DNA of 64,000 nt from Histoplasma ohiense (GCA_017607445.1 JAEVHH010000003.1:1860001-1924000), one strand, 5' to 3'; numbered from the stretch's first letter, positions 34,247 to 47,873 are shown. Translations and numbers: made by a program. Notes: generated by a model not told the origin, from the letters alone.

Positions 34247-36850
34247 ATTCTGAAAAGAAAAATAAAGAAAAAAGTGAAGAAAAGACTGTGTCATTTGTAA
34301 TATCTTACAGTTATATGATTCAGCACAAATCTGAGAAGAGAGAGAGGAGAGAGCACTGAAGAAGATTGTGAGAGAAAAGAAGTGAAGAGAAACAGAGAAA
34401 ACAGTAAGAAAAAAGAAGAAGAGTATTTAAATCAATAGAGATCAGAATAAATAAAGAAAAGCAAAGCAGAGTGTGTATAGATATCATACTGACAGTCAGA
34501 AGTATATCAACTGAATCAATATACAGACTGTACTGATTACATCACAGCTAGTTGAAATAGATAAGTCAATCATACTGATTGAACCATTTACATCAGTTGA
34601 ATAGATTGAATCAATTGAATTGATTGTATCAATTGAATTGATTGAGCTGATTGTACTGATTGAACTGATTATATCATTTGTACTGATTGTATTGATTGAA
34701 TCTATTGTACTGATAGAATCAGTTGTGCTGAATGTTGTGCTATCTGTACTGTCTGTATAGACTTGAAACTGCTGTGAGGAGCTGTTAGATGATGTGTGCT
34801 CAAACAGCTGTGTTATCTTATACAGTATTATATATAGAACTGTGTATGATCAAGCAGTTCTACAAAATCTATAGAGATCAGAGATTCTAGATAGACAACA
34901 GCTGTCACTCAGTTGTATGACTGTGCTGCTGATTTTTTGAGTCAGTGAGAGAAGTATCTCTGTAAATATCAACAAAGTATCAAATGTTCTGAGCTTTTAT
35001 TGTGTTCACAGATACAGACAAGTCTCATATCTGTATATTGAAAGTGTCTATAATATCAGAAAAAGTACTTATAAGAGAAGCAGAGTATAAATTAACAGTG
35101 AAGAGTATATCATAATATAATGAGCTCTGAAGAGATCTTTATTTAATATTTTATAGTCAGTCTGCTAAATCTTCAGTCTCAGTATCAGTCAGAAAGTCTT
35201 TTACAGACTCTGTTTCATCACTTTTATTCTGTCTCTTGACTGAGTTGCTTGATCACTGTGTGAATTTCATTGACTGTGAGTATGATCTCAAGTTTATAGA
35301 CTGAAGCTGTAGTAGATAAGACTGTCTGTTTAATCAGACAATCTACTTTCTCATTGTTCTCTATTCTCATATACTCAGAGACTCATTTCAAACTCATATT
35401 ATATTGTCTGAAGAGCTCATAACAGCAGCTGTAGACTCAGTTTGAGAAGACTGTCACACTGTTCTGTATGTTTCAGATGACTGAGATATTGTCAAGACAG
35501 AGTCAGATTCAAAAGTTGATATTGTCATTTATAACACAGAGTAGAAGCTTCACTGCATACTCTAATACATGATAAATATCAACTGTCTCAGTATTGAAGA
35601 TATGTGATATAGAGTTCAGTGCAGCTGAGAAGCTGATCAGCTGTTTGTTTCTTTAATAGATTATAAAGTCATAATTTATCTATCTGCTGTTATCAAGAAT
35701 CTGTTCTGATTCATTCAAGAAAATATATAGATTTCTTAAAGATTGATTTCTTTATCATTTTTTAAATATCTGAGCAGTATTTTTTTTATCTACACTCTCT
35801 GTGAGATCTGTTCCACACTTCTCTGAGTAGTATGAAATAATAAGTGTGAATCTATTAACTGCAGACAGTAGCATTTTCAATCTCTGAATCTTGATTTTCA
35901 AATACTGTCAGATTTCAGCTTCTCTTTTATATGTGATTATTGAGAGAGCTATTTATAAAGTCAGTGAATGTCTCTTATTCATTATCTGAAGCTTTGTTGT
36001 AAAACATATTTTGATCTTCTTCAGAGCTATCATTGCTGATAAAAGCTCAGCATTCTGATATAGAGTTGTAATGAATGTTGTATGAAAAACTGAAAGAACT
36101 TCTCTGATTGTCATAATAAACATCTTCTCAACTGTTTTTATATATTATTTCAGACAGAAGCTGATCTCTTCACTTCTGTCTGTGTGTCTTACTAATTGTG
36201 TGTGACTGCTGTATCAGATTTCTGTGTTATAGAGCAGTAAGAGAATCACACAGATGATAATCATTTTTTACAGAACATCTGCTGAGAACTCATCTCTGAT
36301 CTTTTCTAGACTTTGAATATACTGAGTCACAGCTCTTGTCTTTTTTGCTCAGACAGAGATGTATAATCTTCAGATAAGTCTTCTATCAAAGTATATATTC
36401 AGTCAGTAGAATGCTGACTTCTATTCAACTGAAACAGTGACAGAGTGTATGATCAGATTCTCTGATACAATCACTGACAGTGTTTCATTATATTGCTTTC
36501 TTGTGAGATGAATTATCTCAAAATTCTCTGATGTAAAGATCATCTTATTTGTCTTCTCTCATCTCAGAATACTCTGTATATTATAGCTGAGAAGAATAGC
36601 ATTATTGTTAAGTAAATATATAGCTCATCAAATGTTCAGATTATCTGTATAGTCAAAGTATAATTCTGAGTTCTGCTACAGCAGCTCTGTCAGATACATC
36701 CTTACAACTACTCACAAATATAGAGGTACATTTGAATTTTTCCATTTTCTAACTGTTTTTTTGTATAATTTTAACCCTTCAATTCATTCAACATCATTGC
36801 ACACTCTCTGTGATTACTCTATATGTGTGTACTGCACAGGTTGAGTGGTC

Positions 36851-38410
36851 ATGGAGCCCTCAACACCCTTCCATCCACTCAAGGACATCAACACAGCCTA
36901 CATCAGATCACTGAAGCTGAAGTCACTGATCAATTTTGTTACTGAAAAGACTGATAAGAGACAGAGAAAGACTGTTACAATGTCTTCTTCAGTTTTCAAA
37001 GAAGTCAGTGACAGCATTCTCACAGTCATCTCTCAGCTATAGAAGCAGTTTGAGAAGACTTAACAACAACAAAATCTGCAGCAGAAGACTCTCATCAGAT
37101 TGACAAAGACTCTGAACAGCTGAATTGAGAAGAAGAAATAGTCAGTCAGTCAGAACTTTGCTTAAGTCTTCTATGAAAAATTCATCACATATATGACAGC
37201 AGATCTGAGTGCAGCATCAACTCTGAGAGAGAGTACTGTTTCAGACACTCATTCACAGTCAAATTCAGTAAAGACAACTGTGAGAAAGCTGACTATCTGA
37301 ATGAGTATCATACAGAAGAAGAAAAATTCTGCTCTCTCTGAAGCTATTTCTGTCAAGACTGCAGCTTTCTCAGCTGACAGAGCTAGTGGAGTCAGTCTGC
37401 AGCTTAAGAACATCAGTCAATCAAAAAGCTTCACAGAGAACACAAAGCAGCAGAAGAACTCATGAGTTCTCATCATTCTTCAGTCAGAGAAATGAATCAC
37501 TCAGCTGCAGTCATATACTGTGCAGCAGATGATTGTTGCAAACATTCAGAGAATGAGAGACATAACTAATATATCAAAGATGAAACTCATCAGAATAGAT
37601 TGAGCAATCACATCAAGCAGTAGAGATATACACAATGCTCTGATCACTGAGAAGACAGTGACTACTCTCTGTGAAGTTCTTGACATCATAGAGATCTGGC
37701 TATCAGAGTGATGGTACAATTATACTGTCTCAAAAGTTCTGAAATTTGTCCAGAACTGAGAAGAGACAAGAATCCCCACAGACAAAATAATTGAGAGAGA
37801 GATTCTGACTCAGACAAAAATAAAATCAGTGAACTGTTAATTCTCACAATATGAAGTGAATTTCAAAATGAAAAAGATTATATGAATTGTCTTCTTTCTC
37901 ATCTTAGTGAAAGACTTCTCACTCTTCAATGTCAGTGAGAGGGTCAGACTCATTGAGAAAAGATCACTGACAGTGAGACATGACTCAGAATGTCAGAGAT
38001 ACTGTCATTCATCAAAGTGTGCACAATTGATGAGATGCTCCAACTGCAGTGAGCTCACAAGTCAATATAAAAGATCAACAGATATAGAGTATAAAAGAGC
38101 ATCACAGTATATCAACTGCTATCAACTCTATTCAGCTGAGCATCAGCACTGCTCTGCTGTGCTCAGATGTGTGAATGACATTCTCAGATATCTAACTCAA
38201 AAGAAGCTAGCAGCTGTTCACTGTCTTGATAACAGATGTTACAGAGATGCTCAGAAGTGGCAATCATCATCAACACAGTCAGTATCAATGATCACAGTGA
38301 TGATATCTACATCATCCACTCAATCAACTCAGTCAACACAGCTCATCAGACTAGCACTCTGCAAGCAGACAGCTACTCAGAGCTTCATCAGTGAAGAGAA
38401 CATCATCTGA
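36851..38410 (+). pseudogene. LINE-B copy 2 ORF1, zinc-knuckle RNA-binding protein, degenerate
   Basis: ATG at 36851 (MEPSTPFHPLKDI) opens a stretch to a stop at 37042. Frames continue with stops through a Gln-rich, coiled-coil-like part near 37060-37560. The 167-codon open part at 37907-38410 holds the Cys/His region: YCHSSKCAQLMRCSNC, NCYQLYSAEHQHC, matching Tad-type knuckles in which Cys and His pairs are spaced 2-4-4. A Thr/Ser/Gln-rich end follows. Confidence 0.75.
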
Positions 38411-38849
38411 CAGATGATCTACATCAGATGACACTCAGCTCACACAGCAGAGCAGTAGTATAGTCAAGCAGTCAAAGAACAGTCTAGTCTCAGCATGCAG
38501 ACAACAGATCTGAAACTCTTCAATCTCATTCTACAGATGAACTTTGACAGCAGCTCATCAAATGACTTTTTATACTAGAATATCAACATTAGCAACACAG
38601 CTGACACTGCAGAAACAATCAGCAGAAAAATCATTCTCTGTAGATCTTTTGAACAAATACAGTCAGAGTGACTTTCTGTCACACAGCAGCTCTACAGTTT
38701 GCTTTCAAACAGAACTGTGAAATGATCTGTATACAGAAGTCTTACACACACTCTGATATCAAGACTTCTAATCATTCAGCATATGAGTGCTTTGCATTCA
38801 TAGACTGCTGAAATGACACTAATTTGAAGCAGTGAGAGAAGGAGAGACT

Positions 38850-41800
38850 CTGAGTCATGACATATATATACAAAAGTTCAAAGATAAAAACACAGCAACA
38901 TCAATCTATACAAAACAGAAATCTGCTGTGAATCAGTGTCAATGACTGCCACATTCTCAATGTGTATAGACAGTCTGAGACAGACACAGTCATGAATTAT
39001 CTGATCAATTTAAACTCATCAGTCTGCTGTCTAGTAGATGGGGATTTCAATGTACAATATAATGTCTTTGAATCAGAGACAGTAAATCTGCACTGAGAAG
39101 AGAAGCTTGTTCAGTGAGTCAGTGAATATAGAATGAACTTTATGAAAGAGATAGATATTTCAACTTATACAGCAGATTATATAATTGATTTCATCTTCTT
39201 CAATATGATCTTTGCTTTCACTTCAGTGCATCAAGATTTACACTGCAGCTCAGATCATCAGTCTATAATTACTATACTGCTGACAACATCTCAGACACAG
39301 CAGAGCAGAGCTCAGATCAAAATCACAGATTCTCAGCTGAAGCTCTTTGCAGATCTTATCAGAAATTTCATAATGAATATATCTTATTCAGATAGAATTG
39401 AGAATGCAGTATAGCTTGATAATCTGATCTGACACTTCACTCAGAATCTTCTGACTGCAGCTCAGACAGTCAGCAAGTCAGTGCAACAAGAATAGACTAC
39501 AGCTCTCTGATGAACAATAGATTGTTGAAGAGTGCATTGAGAGCTCATCATTTATCAGACAGAGACTGCAAAGCACTGATTCAAGAACACAGTATGCAAG
39601 ATCAAGTGTGTATACTGAAGACAGATAATCAATAAAATCAGAAATAGCAGAGATCTATATTGAATGATAGTATGATATGAGTTGAAACTCAATCTCAGAG
39701 CACTCTCTCTGATGATTGAGAATCAGATTATAGAAGAGACAGCTGTCAAAGCTGAGACACTTCAGCAAACTATTCTGAAGTGATACAACTCAACTGATGA
39801 TCTGAAATACAATTCATTGAATGATGAGCACTGAAATGACATGAGAAATCTGCTCTGAGATTCTCAGATTGAGATGAAGAAGATAGAGTTCAATATTATT
39901 GAAATACAGAGTATCTCTTCAGATATGAATGAAATCACAGTGTGACTGCTCAAGATATACTGATAGTATGTGTCTTTCTTTGTACAGTAGCTATACAACT
40001 GCTGCTTTCAGCTCTGCCACTTCTCACAAATCTGAAAGCTGACAGAGATGACAATGATATTCAAAATAGATAAGAGAAACAGAAGTTTGATCTGCTTCTG
40101 AAGACTCATTATTCTTCTCTCAGTAATCTTCAAGAGACTGAAATGCATTGTTGTAAGATGACTGACATACACAGTACTCATTCATAATGTAGTCAGCTTG
40201 CAGTATGAAGAGATACTGCTCAGACAATCTGCAATGAATCTGATAGCTGCTTTCACTCATGAAATGAAGACAGTCTTCACACAAAACAAGAAAATATTCA
40301 TGATCACAATGAATATACAGAGTGTCTTTGATACTGTGCTGTGCAGATAACTGCTTCAGTGAATGATATAATAGAGATGATCATACAAGCTGCTACAACT
40401 CATTGACAGCTTTCTCACTGAATGCAGAGTCCAGATCTGACTGAAGAGAATCATCACAGCAGAATATTAAATACAATATGGTATATTACAGAGATCTTCT
40501 CTGTCATCAATATTGTTTCTTCTGTATCTGACAGAGCTGCTGTGACAGAATCTGAAATTATGCTTTGACTATGCAGATGATCTGAATATTTGACAGACTA
40601 TACATTTACTTGACAGCAATGCTATTTTTCTCAGTCATGATATACAGAGTATTCTGAGATGAGAAGAGACAAACAAAATAATCTTTACATCAGAGAAATT
40701 TGAAATAATTCATCTCACAAGAAAGTGACACAATAAAGCACTGTCAGTGATTGTGTCAGAGAATCTAATCATACATTCTGTCACTGTCTCAGCTGAATAG
40801 AAGTCAGCATTTCATTGACTGAATATACACTTTGACAGAAAATTCATCTGAAGATTATATGTCTCTACTCAGACAAAGAAGATAAGAGCTATAACTCAGT
40901 ATATTTAAAGCTTAGAGAAAATCAGAGATGAGCTCTCAGCAGATGCTCTGTAAAAGATGATCACTATCTGCATAATTTTCTTACTGCTCTATAACACAAA
41001 GACCTGATACAGCAGTTGCACACAGTCAGCAAAACACACAAACAGAAGTGAGAAGATCAGCTTCTATCTGAAATAATATATAAGAACAGTTGAGAAGATA
41101 CTTATCATAACAATCAGAGAAGTTCTTTCAGTTTTTCATACAACATCTATTACAACTCTATACTAAGATGCTGAACTCTCATCAGCAATAATAGCTCTGA
41201 AGAAGATCAAAATACATTTTGCAACAAGACTTCAGATAATGAATGAAAGACATTCACTGACTTCATAAATAGCTTTTTCAATGATTATATATAAAAGAAA
41301 GACTGAAACTCAACAGTATCTGAAGATCAAGATTCAGAGATTGAAAGTGCTACTGTCTGCAGTCAATAAATTCACACTTGTCATTCCACACTACTCAGAG
41401 AAATGTGAGACAGATTCCACAGAAAATATAGATAAGAAAAATACTACTCAGATATTCAAAAAATAATGAAAAAGTCAATCTTCAATAGATCTATATATTT
41501 TCTCAGATGAATCAGAACAGATTCTTGACAACAGTAGATGAGTGAGCTATAACTTTATAGTCTATCAGAGAAATAAAAAGCTGATCAGCTTCTCAGCTGC
41601 ACTGAGCTCTATATCATATATCTTCAACACTGAGACAGTTGATGTCTGCTGTGCATTAGAGTATGCAGTGAAGCTTCTACTCTGTGTTATAGATAATAAC
41701 ATCAACTTTTGAATCTGACTCTGTCTTGACAACATCTCAGTCATCTGAGATATACAGAACAGTACAGTAGTTTTCTTGAACTGAGTCTACAGCTGCTGCT

Positions 41801-42660
41801 ATAAACTTCTCAGACAATATAATATAGATCTGAAATAAGTCTCTGAGTATATGAGAATAGAGAACAATGAGAAAGCAGACTGTCTGACTAAACAAACAGT
41901 CTCATCTACTACAGTCTCAGTCTATAAACTTGAGATCATACTCACAGTCAGTGAGATTCACACAGTGGCTAAGTAGCTCAGTCAAGAGACAGAGTGAGAG
42001 TGATGAAACAGAGTCTGTGAAAAACTCTCTGACTGATATCAGAGCTGAAGATTCAGCAGACTGACTGTGAAATATCAAATAAAAATCTCTTCAGAGCTCA
42101 GCATATCATGACATGCTTTTTATTGCTGACTTACACTCTGTTTCTCTCATGAAGACTTCTTCTGATATCACAGACACTTTCAGCATACAGATGTGAGACT
42201 CATCTGTGTCTGTGAACACAACAAAAGCTCAGAATATTTGATACTCTGTTGATATTCACAGAGACACTTTCTTCACTGACTCAAAATATCAGCAGCACAG
42301 TCACACAACTGAGTGACAGCTGTTGTCTATTTAGAGTCTCTGATCTCTACAGACTTTGTAGAACTGCTTGACTGCACACAGTTCTACACACAATACTGTA
42401 TAAGATAACACAGCTGTTTGAGTATACATCATCTGACAGCTCTCCACAGCAGTTCCAAGCCTATACAGACGGTACAGATAGCACAACATTCAGTACAACT
42501 GATTCAACAAATACAATAGACTCAATCAATGCAATTGATACAAACAGTACAATTGATTCAATCAGTTCAATCGGTACAAATGATACAATTGGTACAATTG
42601 ATTCAATCGATTCAATTGATTCAATCAGTTCAATCAGTTCAACTGATGCAAATGATTAAA
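38850..42660 (+). pseudogene. LINE-B copy 2 ORF2: endonuclease - RT - RNase H, degenerate
   Basis: Endonuclease near 38960-39420 (GDFNVQYN at 39041; FAFTSVHQDLHCSSDHQS; catalytic Asp/His pair SDH kept). RT near 40050-41000: MNIQSVFDTV near 40310 (family GAFDTV), YADDL near 40567 kept. RNase H region near 41650-41950. Cys/His tail near 42110-42290 and the Ser/Thr/Asp repeat at 42490-42660. Mostly TGA stops, some TAA/TAG; inactive. Trp positions of the family are often TGA. Confidence 0.78.
42490..42660 (+). repeat. Ser/Thr/Asp-coding repeat array, LINE-B copy 2
   Basis: Imperfect units gattcaatcagttcaat and gatacaaatgatacaat; same site as 18960-19180 but with a different unit order. A CG or two remains (tcgattc). 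Confidence 0.7.
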
Positions 42661-44488
42661 TCAGCATAATTGACTCATCTGTTTCAATTAGCTGTGACAT
42701 AATCAGTAGTCTGTATGCTGACTTAGTTGATATACTCTTGACTGCAGATATGCATTCTTCTTCTCTCTTCTCACTGCTCTCTCTGTCTCTCTTCACTTCT
42801 TTCTTTTTATGATCTTCTTCAGTGCTCTCTCCTCTCTCTTTCTCTGGGTTTGTACTGAGTCATGTGACTGCAAGATGTTATAGAGAGCACAGTCTTTTCT
42901 TCACTCTTCTCTTTATTTTTCTTTTCAGAACATTTACTTTTCTCTTTTCTTTTGTCTATCTCATCTGTCTTTTCTCTGCTGTTAGAAGCACAGACAGTTC
43001 TCAGATCAACTGAGAAAGTTATCTCTCTTCATTCACTATGAAGTCTTTCAGACATGACAGCAGTGGTTCCCTCAGAAACCACACTATAGCTTCATCATGA
43101 ATGACTATATATCAGATTAAAAGTGAATGTACAGCTCAGTAAAATTCTTTTCAATGAGCTGAGTCTTCTCAAAAGTTGTCATCTGAATTCTGTTTTCTTT
43201 CTCTCTGTGTATATAGAAATCTCTTCAGTGTAGCACATCTCCATGCTCATTGAAAGGCTTCTGAAACACAGACACTGCCCGTGTTTTCTCTGAGACATTA
43301 AATCAATACAAACAAACAAACAAACAAAGCTCTGTCAGATATAGAAGAAACAGTATTGATAATAGAGAAAATCTCTGTAGTATATTATATTGTATCTGAT
43401 GTACTGCTGTGATGATTCTCTTCAGCTGAATCTGAGCTCTGTGTTCAATGAGAAAGCTGTCAATGAGTTGTAGCAGTTTATACAGTCATTTCTGTTGTAT
43501 TATTCACTGAAGCAGTCATCTGTACAGCACAGTATCAAAGACACTCTGCACATTCATTATAATCATAAATATCTTTTTGTTTTGTGTGAAGATTGTCTTC
43601 ATTTCATGAGTGAAAGCAGCTATCAGATTTATTGCAGATCATCTGAGCAGTACTTCTTCATGCTATAAACTGACTATTTTATGAATGAGTGTTGTGTATA
43701 TCAGTTGTCTTGCAACAATGTATTTCAGCTTTTTGAAGATTACTGAGAGAAGAGTAATGAATCTTCAGAAATGAACTGAGCTTCTGTCTTTTTTATCTAT
43801 CTTGAATATTATTGTCATCACTATCAGCTTTCAGATTTGTGAGAAGTGGCAGAGTCAGAGATAGCAGTTGTATAACTGCTGTACAAAGAAAAATATATAC
43901 TATCAGTATATTTTGAGCAGCTGCACTGTGATTTCATTTATATCTGAAGAAATACTCTATACTTCAATGATGTTGTACTCTATCTTCTCTATCTCAATTC
44001 AGAGATTTCAGAGCAGATTTTCTATACTGCTTCAGTGCTCATCATTCAGTGAGTTATACTTCAGATCATTGACTGAGTTGTATTACTTCAGAATAATTTG
44101 TCAAAATATTTCAACTTTGACAGCTGTCTTTTCTATAATCTGATTCTCAATCATCAGAAAAAGTGCTCTGAGATTGAGTGTAATGCACTCGTTTATTATT
44201 TCCTTATTATCTTCGCTTATTATTACCTCTTTCCATTATACTCTCGCTACCGCTATTTCTATATGTATATATATATTGATGTATGTATTTTGCATATCTT
44301 CTTTCTCTTTCTTTTCTTTCTTAGCAATTAGCTACACTACATTACACTACTATACTACACTTTACAATATATTACTATTATCTCCACTATGCTATAAACT
44401 ATCTTCTACTGTTACTCTTCATACTGTCACTACACCTCACAGTTTCTAATCACTCAATCTTTGAGAGACAGTTCATTGAGTAATAGTC

Positions 44489-45850
44489 ATGATCTCTACC
44501 CACAGCATCTGCTGTACTCATGCTACTGCTGAATTCAAAGCAGCAAACATCATGAAAGAAAACTGTGAAACACACACTTCTGTCACTGAAAGTGTGCAAC
44601 AAGTATTATCTTTCTCTATAAAATTGAACTCTGAGTATAGTTCAGAAGAAGATATCTCTTCTGAAGATCTCAGCACAATTGAGACTGAGAAGATAGCTGT
44701 GATCAGAAGAATCAAAAAATTACAGACTGAGAAAGAATTGCAAGAACTTCAACATCAGTGTGACACTTTACTATAAGAATTGAATGAAACAATTTCAGTC
44801 ATTCAAAATACACTAGAAGCACATCTGAACCATGATAGAGATACAACTAGTGTGAATGATAACTGTGATAATATCACAAATATTCTCAGACCACTGGAAA
44901 TCACACTACAAGCACTCAACATTTTAGTGAAAAGTGCTGTGACTACTGTCAGTGGAAGATGTAGTTGGGTACCACTTTGGCAATTAGAACTTTGAGATCC
45001 CAGCATGAGTGGTCACTCTTCTTGAAGAGATATGAAAAGTTTCAAGATCAAAGTATGAAAGAATTCAAAAACTTTGTTACAGCTGCTATTGCTTTCCATG
45101 CCAGTGATCTTGATTACTACAACAAACATGATCATTGAAAGATCATTGAAGCTGTTACTCATTTCAATGTTGAGATGCAACAATGTTGGTATCAACATAC
45201 ACATGATATACAGACTTTGCCACCATGGGAAGAATTTGTTAGTTGAATGCAATGTCAAGTCATCAATTCAGATAGAAGTTTTCAAGATGCTGATAGACAG
45301 TACTGAAAAACAGAGCAACAAGAAGATCAGACAGTTCAACAATTTACTTCACACTTACAATCAATTGAAGAGCATCTGTGGCATTTTTATAGTGAATATC
45401 ATTGAAAATCACATCTCTATATGAAAGTTCTACCTTCCATTTGCTGAGAATTCAACAAATATGCAATCAAATTGAAAGAGTTAAGCTATGATGCCACTCT
45501 ACATAAACTTGCAATGACAGAATTGAATCTGTCAGAGAGATGGAAGAAGCTTAAAGAGAAGTCAAATTTCAAAAACCCCACTCAAAGCTTTAACAACAGA
45601 AATAATGCTGATAATAGATCACAAAACAAATGCAGATGAAATGACACTACAAAGTTCAATGACTCCACCCAATCAAAATATTGCTGTTATTGCAAGCAAC
45701 CAGAACATATCATTGATTTGTGTTTCAAATAACTCAAAGACAAATCCAAAAACACCAAGTCCAACTCAAAACTCAATACAAAAGACACAAAGAACTTGAA
45801 GAACTCAAAAAACACTTAAGATATATCATTCAGCTCACAATGACAGTCAT
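44489..45850 (+). pseudogene. Gypsy-D copy 2 gag
   Basis: Start MISTHSICC at 44489. Glu/Ser-rich, then coiled-coil-like (TEKIAVIRRIKKLQTEKELQ), TAA in place of a Gln codon kept in copy 1 (near 44774), a 1-bp frame change near 45020, then the gag core (FVTAAIAFHASDLDYYNKHD; TEQQEDQTVQQFTSHLQSIE), a Trp-rich pattern with TGA at several sites, and the zinc knuckle CCYCKQPEHIIDLC near 45680-45722 (CX2CX4HX4C). Basic Lys/Asn tail. Inactive but domain order is complete. Confidence 0.8.
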
Positions 45851-45895
45851 AAGCATGGAAAGTCAATGCAAAAACACCTTAAACTTCACTGTCAC

Positions 45896-46166
45896 TGTAA
45901 GAGATGATTGTAGGTATAATTATGAGAGTAGTGTGAAGTACACACATAGAATGTTAAGAAGATAGCAATCTCTATTATTCAAAGCTAATCACTGATCTTC
46001 TAATATCTACAGATATCAGTGAGCATTATATAGACAACCATCACATGCTACAGCCATCTATGATGCCATGCACTATATCCCTTCTCATTAATTCTGATGT
46101 GTTCTGTGTTCTTCTATCACCACATAGCTATTTTCTAATATAGATATCTTCATTGCATCTATTACA
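45896..46166 (-). repeat. Gypsy-E 3' LTR
   Basis: 271 bp, same length as its partner. It differs only by transitions; at several sites it has ca where the partner has tg or the reverse, pointing to an ancestral CG. Confidence 0.95.
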
Positions 46167-46709
46167 ATTATCTTCTTTCTTCAAAGATCTGGTTCTCAGA
46201 GCTTCTTACTGCAATATACAAAGTTCATAACATGTGCTGCATGATTAATATTGTATAGAGTTCACAGAATCAAGCTGAATTAATTGTTGAGATTAATTCC
46301 AAAGTATTGCTGTTTCAGAAAAACATTTTTCCATCTTCAGTATCATTGCAGTTCAATCACAATTTAGACACAACTTCTGAACCCCTTTTCTTTGACTTCT
46401 ACACCAAAAATCACACTTCATTGAAAATCATCATCAACATCACCACTAACAATTTTTTATTAAAAAAGAATACATCAATTTATCAAACAAAGTACACTGT
46501 ATCTTTCTATGCAATTTTTATTGCGAAATTCAAAGTTTTGATTGCATGGTTGCATTTTCCATTTTGGATTGAGTTTTGTGTTGTTGCAATTCCTTTGATC
46601 ATCATTGCAATATTGATTCTAATCTCCAACATCTGTTTTTCTTTCTTGTTGCTTTTGCTTTTCCTCCTTCTTTGAATAAGGCCTTGGTACTAATTAAAGT
46701 TATGATAGA
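46167..46709. other. Gypsy-E 3' region upstream of the antisense gene
   Basis: Non-coding between the 3' LTR and the antisense ORF. A 122-codon hydrophobic plus-strand frame at 46307-46675 has no family resemblance and is probably chance. It may hold the antisense gene's promoter. Confidence 0.4.
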
Positions 46710-47494
46710 ATGTCAGAACCAGCTGTTTCCATTGCTGATTCAGAGTCTATAAAGAGTGATATGCTGTCTGTCATCAAGAGCATTTGCTTGGATTATCTGA
46801 AGAGATTGCAGAACTCTTCAGTATATTCTTGTTTTGTGAACAATGAACAGACACACTGTCACATCTGTCATATATCAAATAGAAGTTGTGCTGCTGTAAG
46901 TTTTCTTAAACTGAAATTGTTAAGAGTACTAATGAGTTATAGATGTCTGAGCACTTTCACAAAATCAGTCAATCTTTGATCAATGAATTTCACAAGATGC
47001 TGCTCTCTGACAAAGTTTCAGATGAGAGATTTGCCATGTATCAAACTGTCATTACAAGATTTGTACTTGACATGCAGATCTATGAGAACACAGATGAGAT
47101 TCTAGAATTCTATATAAACTCTGATGATCTGTTGTCACAGCAGAGTGTGGCATTCAATCATAGCAGTATTTCAGAAAGCACATTTTCACATTCTGCTATT
47201 ACATCAATGTCATTCTCACTGAGCCAAAATCTTGGTACATTATTTGAGTTGATCAATAATGTAGATGAAGATGAGGAAGTGGACAGTTTCATTGAAGTGT
47301 TAGAAAGAAACACAGCAGCATATTGCTGTCATTGTATTCAACATTTGACAACATCCCCCCACCATCATTGTGAATCTGCTGAGAGTCAACACAAAAAATG
47401 CAAGCACTGCTCAGTGACAAAGCACATCTGCATTTCAATAAATTATTATTCAAAACAGATGTTTTTACAGTATATAATATTAACTTCCTATTAG
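46710..47494 (+). CDS. Antisense zinc-cluster-like protein gene inside Gypsy-E, one intron
   Basis: Exon 1 46710-46895 (MSEPAVSIADSES, with CHICHISNRSC). Intron 46896-46942, 47 nt: gtaagt donor, tactaat branch-like sequence, atag acceptor, phase 0. Exon 2 46943-47494 continues in frame (MSEHFHKISQS) and carries an acidic patch (VDEDEEVDSF) and a six-Cys block CCHCIQHL...HHHC...KCKHCSVTKHIC like the short Cys-rich domains of fungal transposon-associated proteins. It ends with TAG; an 81-nt in-frame gtgaca...ctattag segment (47414-47494) could alternatively be spliced to join the next frame. No in-frame TGA. Function unknown; opposite in strand to pol. Confidence 0.6.
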
Positions 47495-47770
47495 ATGTCA
47501 GCAGATGTCATTGAATTGACTCAGACAGTTATCAACACTGCTGAGGATTTAATTGTCACTGATGCAGACACTTCAAACATTAACATTTTGCAGAGTACTG
47601 TGACTGCAGTGGTTAGATTCTTTGCTGTGAAGATTCAAGAGATTCAACAAAACAGTTCTTCTGAGACTTCAGCTGAAACAGTGATTGATGAAGTTCTGAT
47701 GATTACATCATCAATCACAGCTCTCAAGTCATCATTGAAACATTGTGCTTCATCAGTTGAGAAAATCTGA
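47495..47770 (+). CDS. Hypothetical ORF following the antisense gene in Gypsy-E
   Basis: 91 codons starting MSADVIELTQTV directly after the TAG of the previous frame and in the same frame. Thr/Ser/Glu-rich, partly helical, no Trp, ends at TGA with further open sequence behind it. It could be the last exon or a readthrough part of the preceding gene. No family recognised. Confidence 0.4.
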   Translation: MSADVIELTQTVINTAEDLIVTDADTSNINILQSTVTAVVRFFAVKIQEIQQNSSSETSAETVIDEVLMITSSITALKSSLKHCASSVEKI

Positions 47771-47873
47771 GATAATAAGCAGATTTGTCTTGATGACAAT
47801 TTCTCAAATGACACTGATCAAGCTGAGACAGATCTGTTTTTTAATCTCTGAATGGAATAAGTATATTCAGCAG

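Larger units (their letters stand above)
36697..43328 (+). mobile_element. LINE-B copy 2, apparently full length
   Basis: 6.6 kb between 13-bp duplications gctctgtcagata at 36684-36696 and 43329-43341, inserted into the RT of LINE-B copy 3. It begins with about 150 bp of 5' UTR, then ORF1 and ORF2, and ends in (aaac)n at 43307-43328. Both ORFs are broken, so it was mobilised before decay. It is the longest LINE-B here and a reference for the other two. Confidence 0.93.
33432..44179 (-). mobile_element. LINE-B copy 3 (minus), carrying a nested SINE and LINE-B copy 2
   Basis: Minus-strand LINE-B: 3' tail (tttatttgtttgtttattta) at 33432, ORF2 remnants at 34440-36696 and 43342-44179. It is 5'-truncated inside the endonuclease-RT linker at 44179. 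Interrupted by the SINE (33841-34246) and by LINE-B copy 2 (36697-43328) with its target duplication. The RT block near 43430-43800 and the repeat array near 34560-34730 identify it. No target duplication of its own is visible: the right flank is a second copy of Gypsy-D, not the continuation of the left. Confidence 0.85.

Noticed and set aside
34096..34359. 87-codon frame across the SINE
   Set aside because: Runs through the tRNA-like head and into LINE-B sequence on the other side of the junction, so it is chance.
46307..46675. 122-codon hydrophobic frame in Gypsy-E
   Set aside because: Low-complexity Ile/Leu/Phe composition from AT-rich DNA, no start context or family; left as non-coding.
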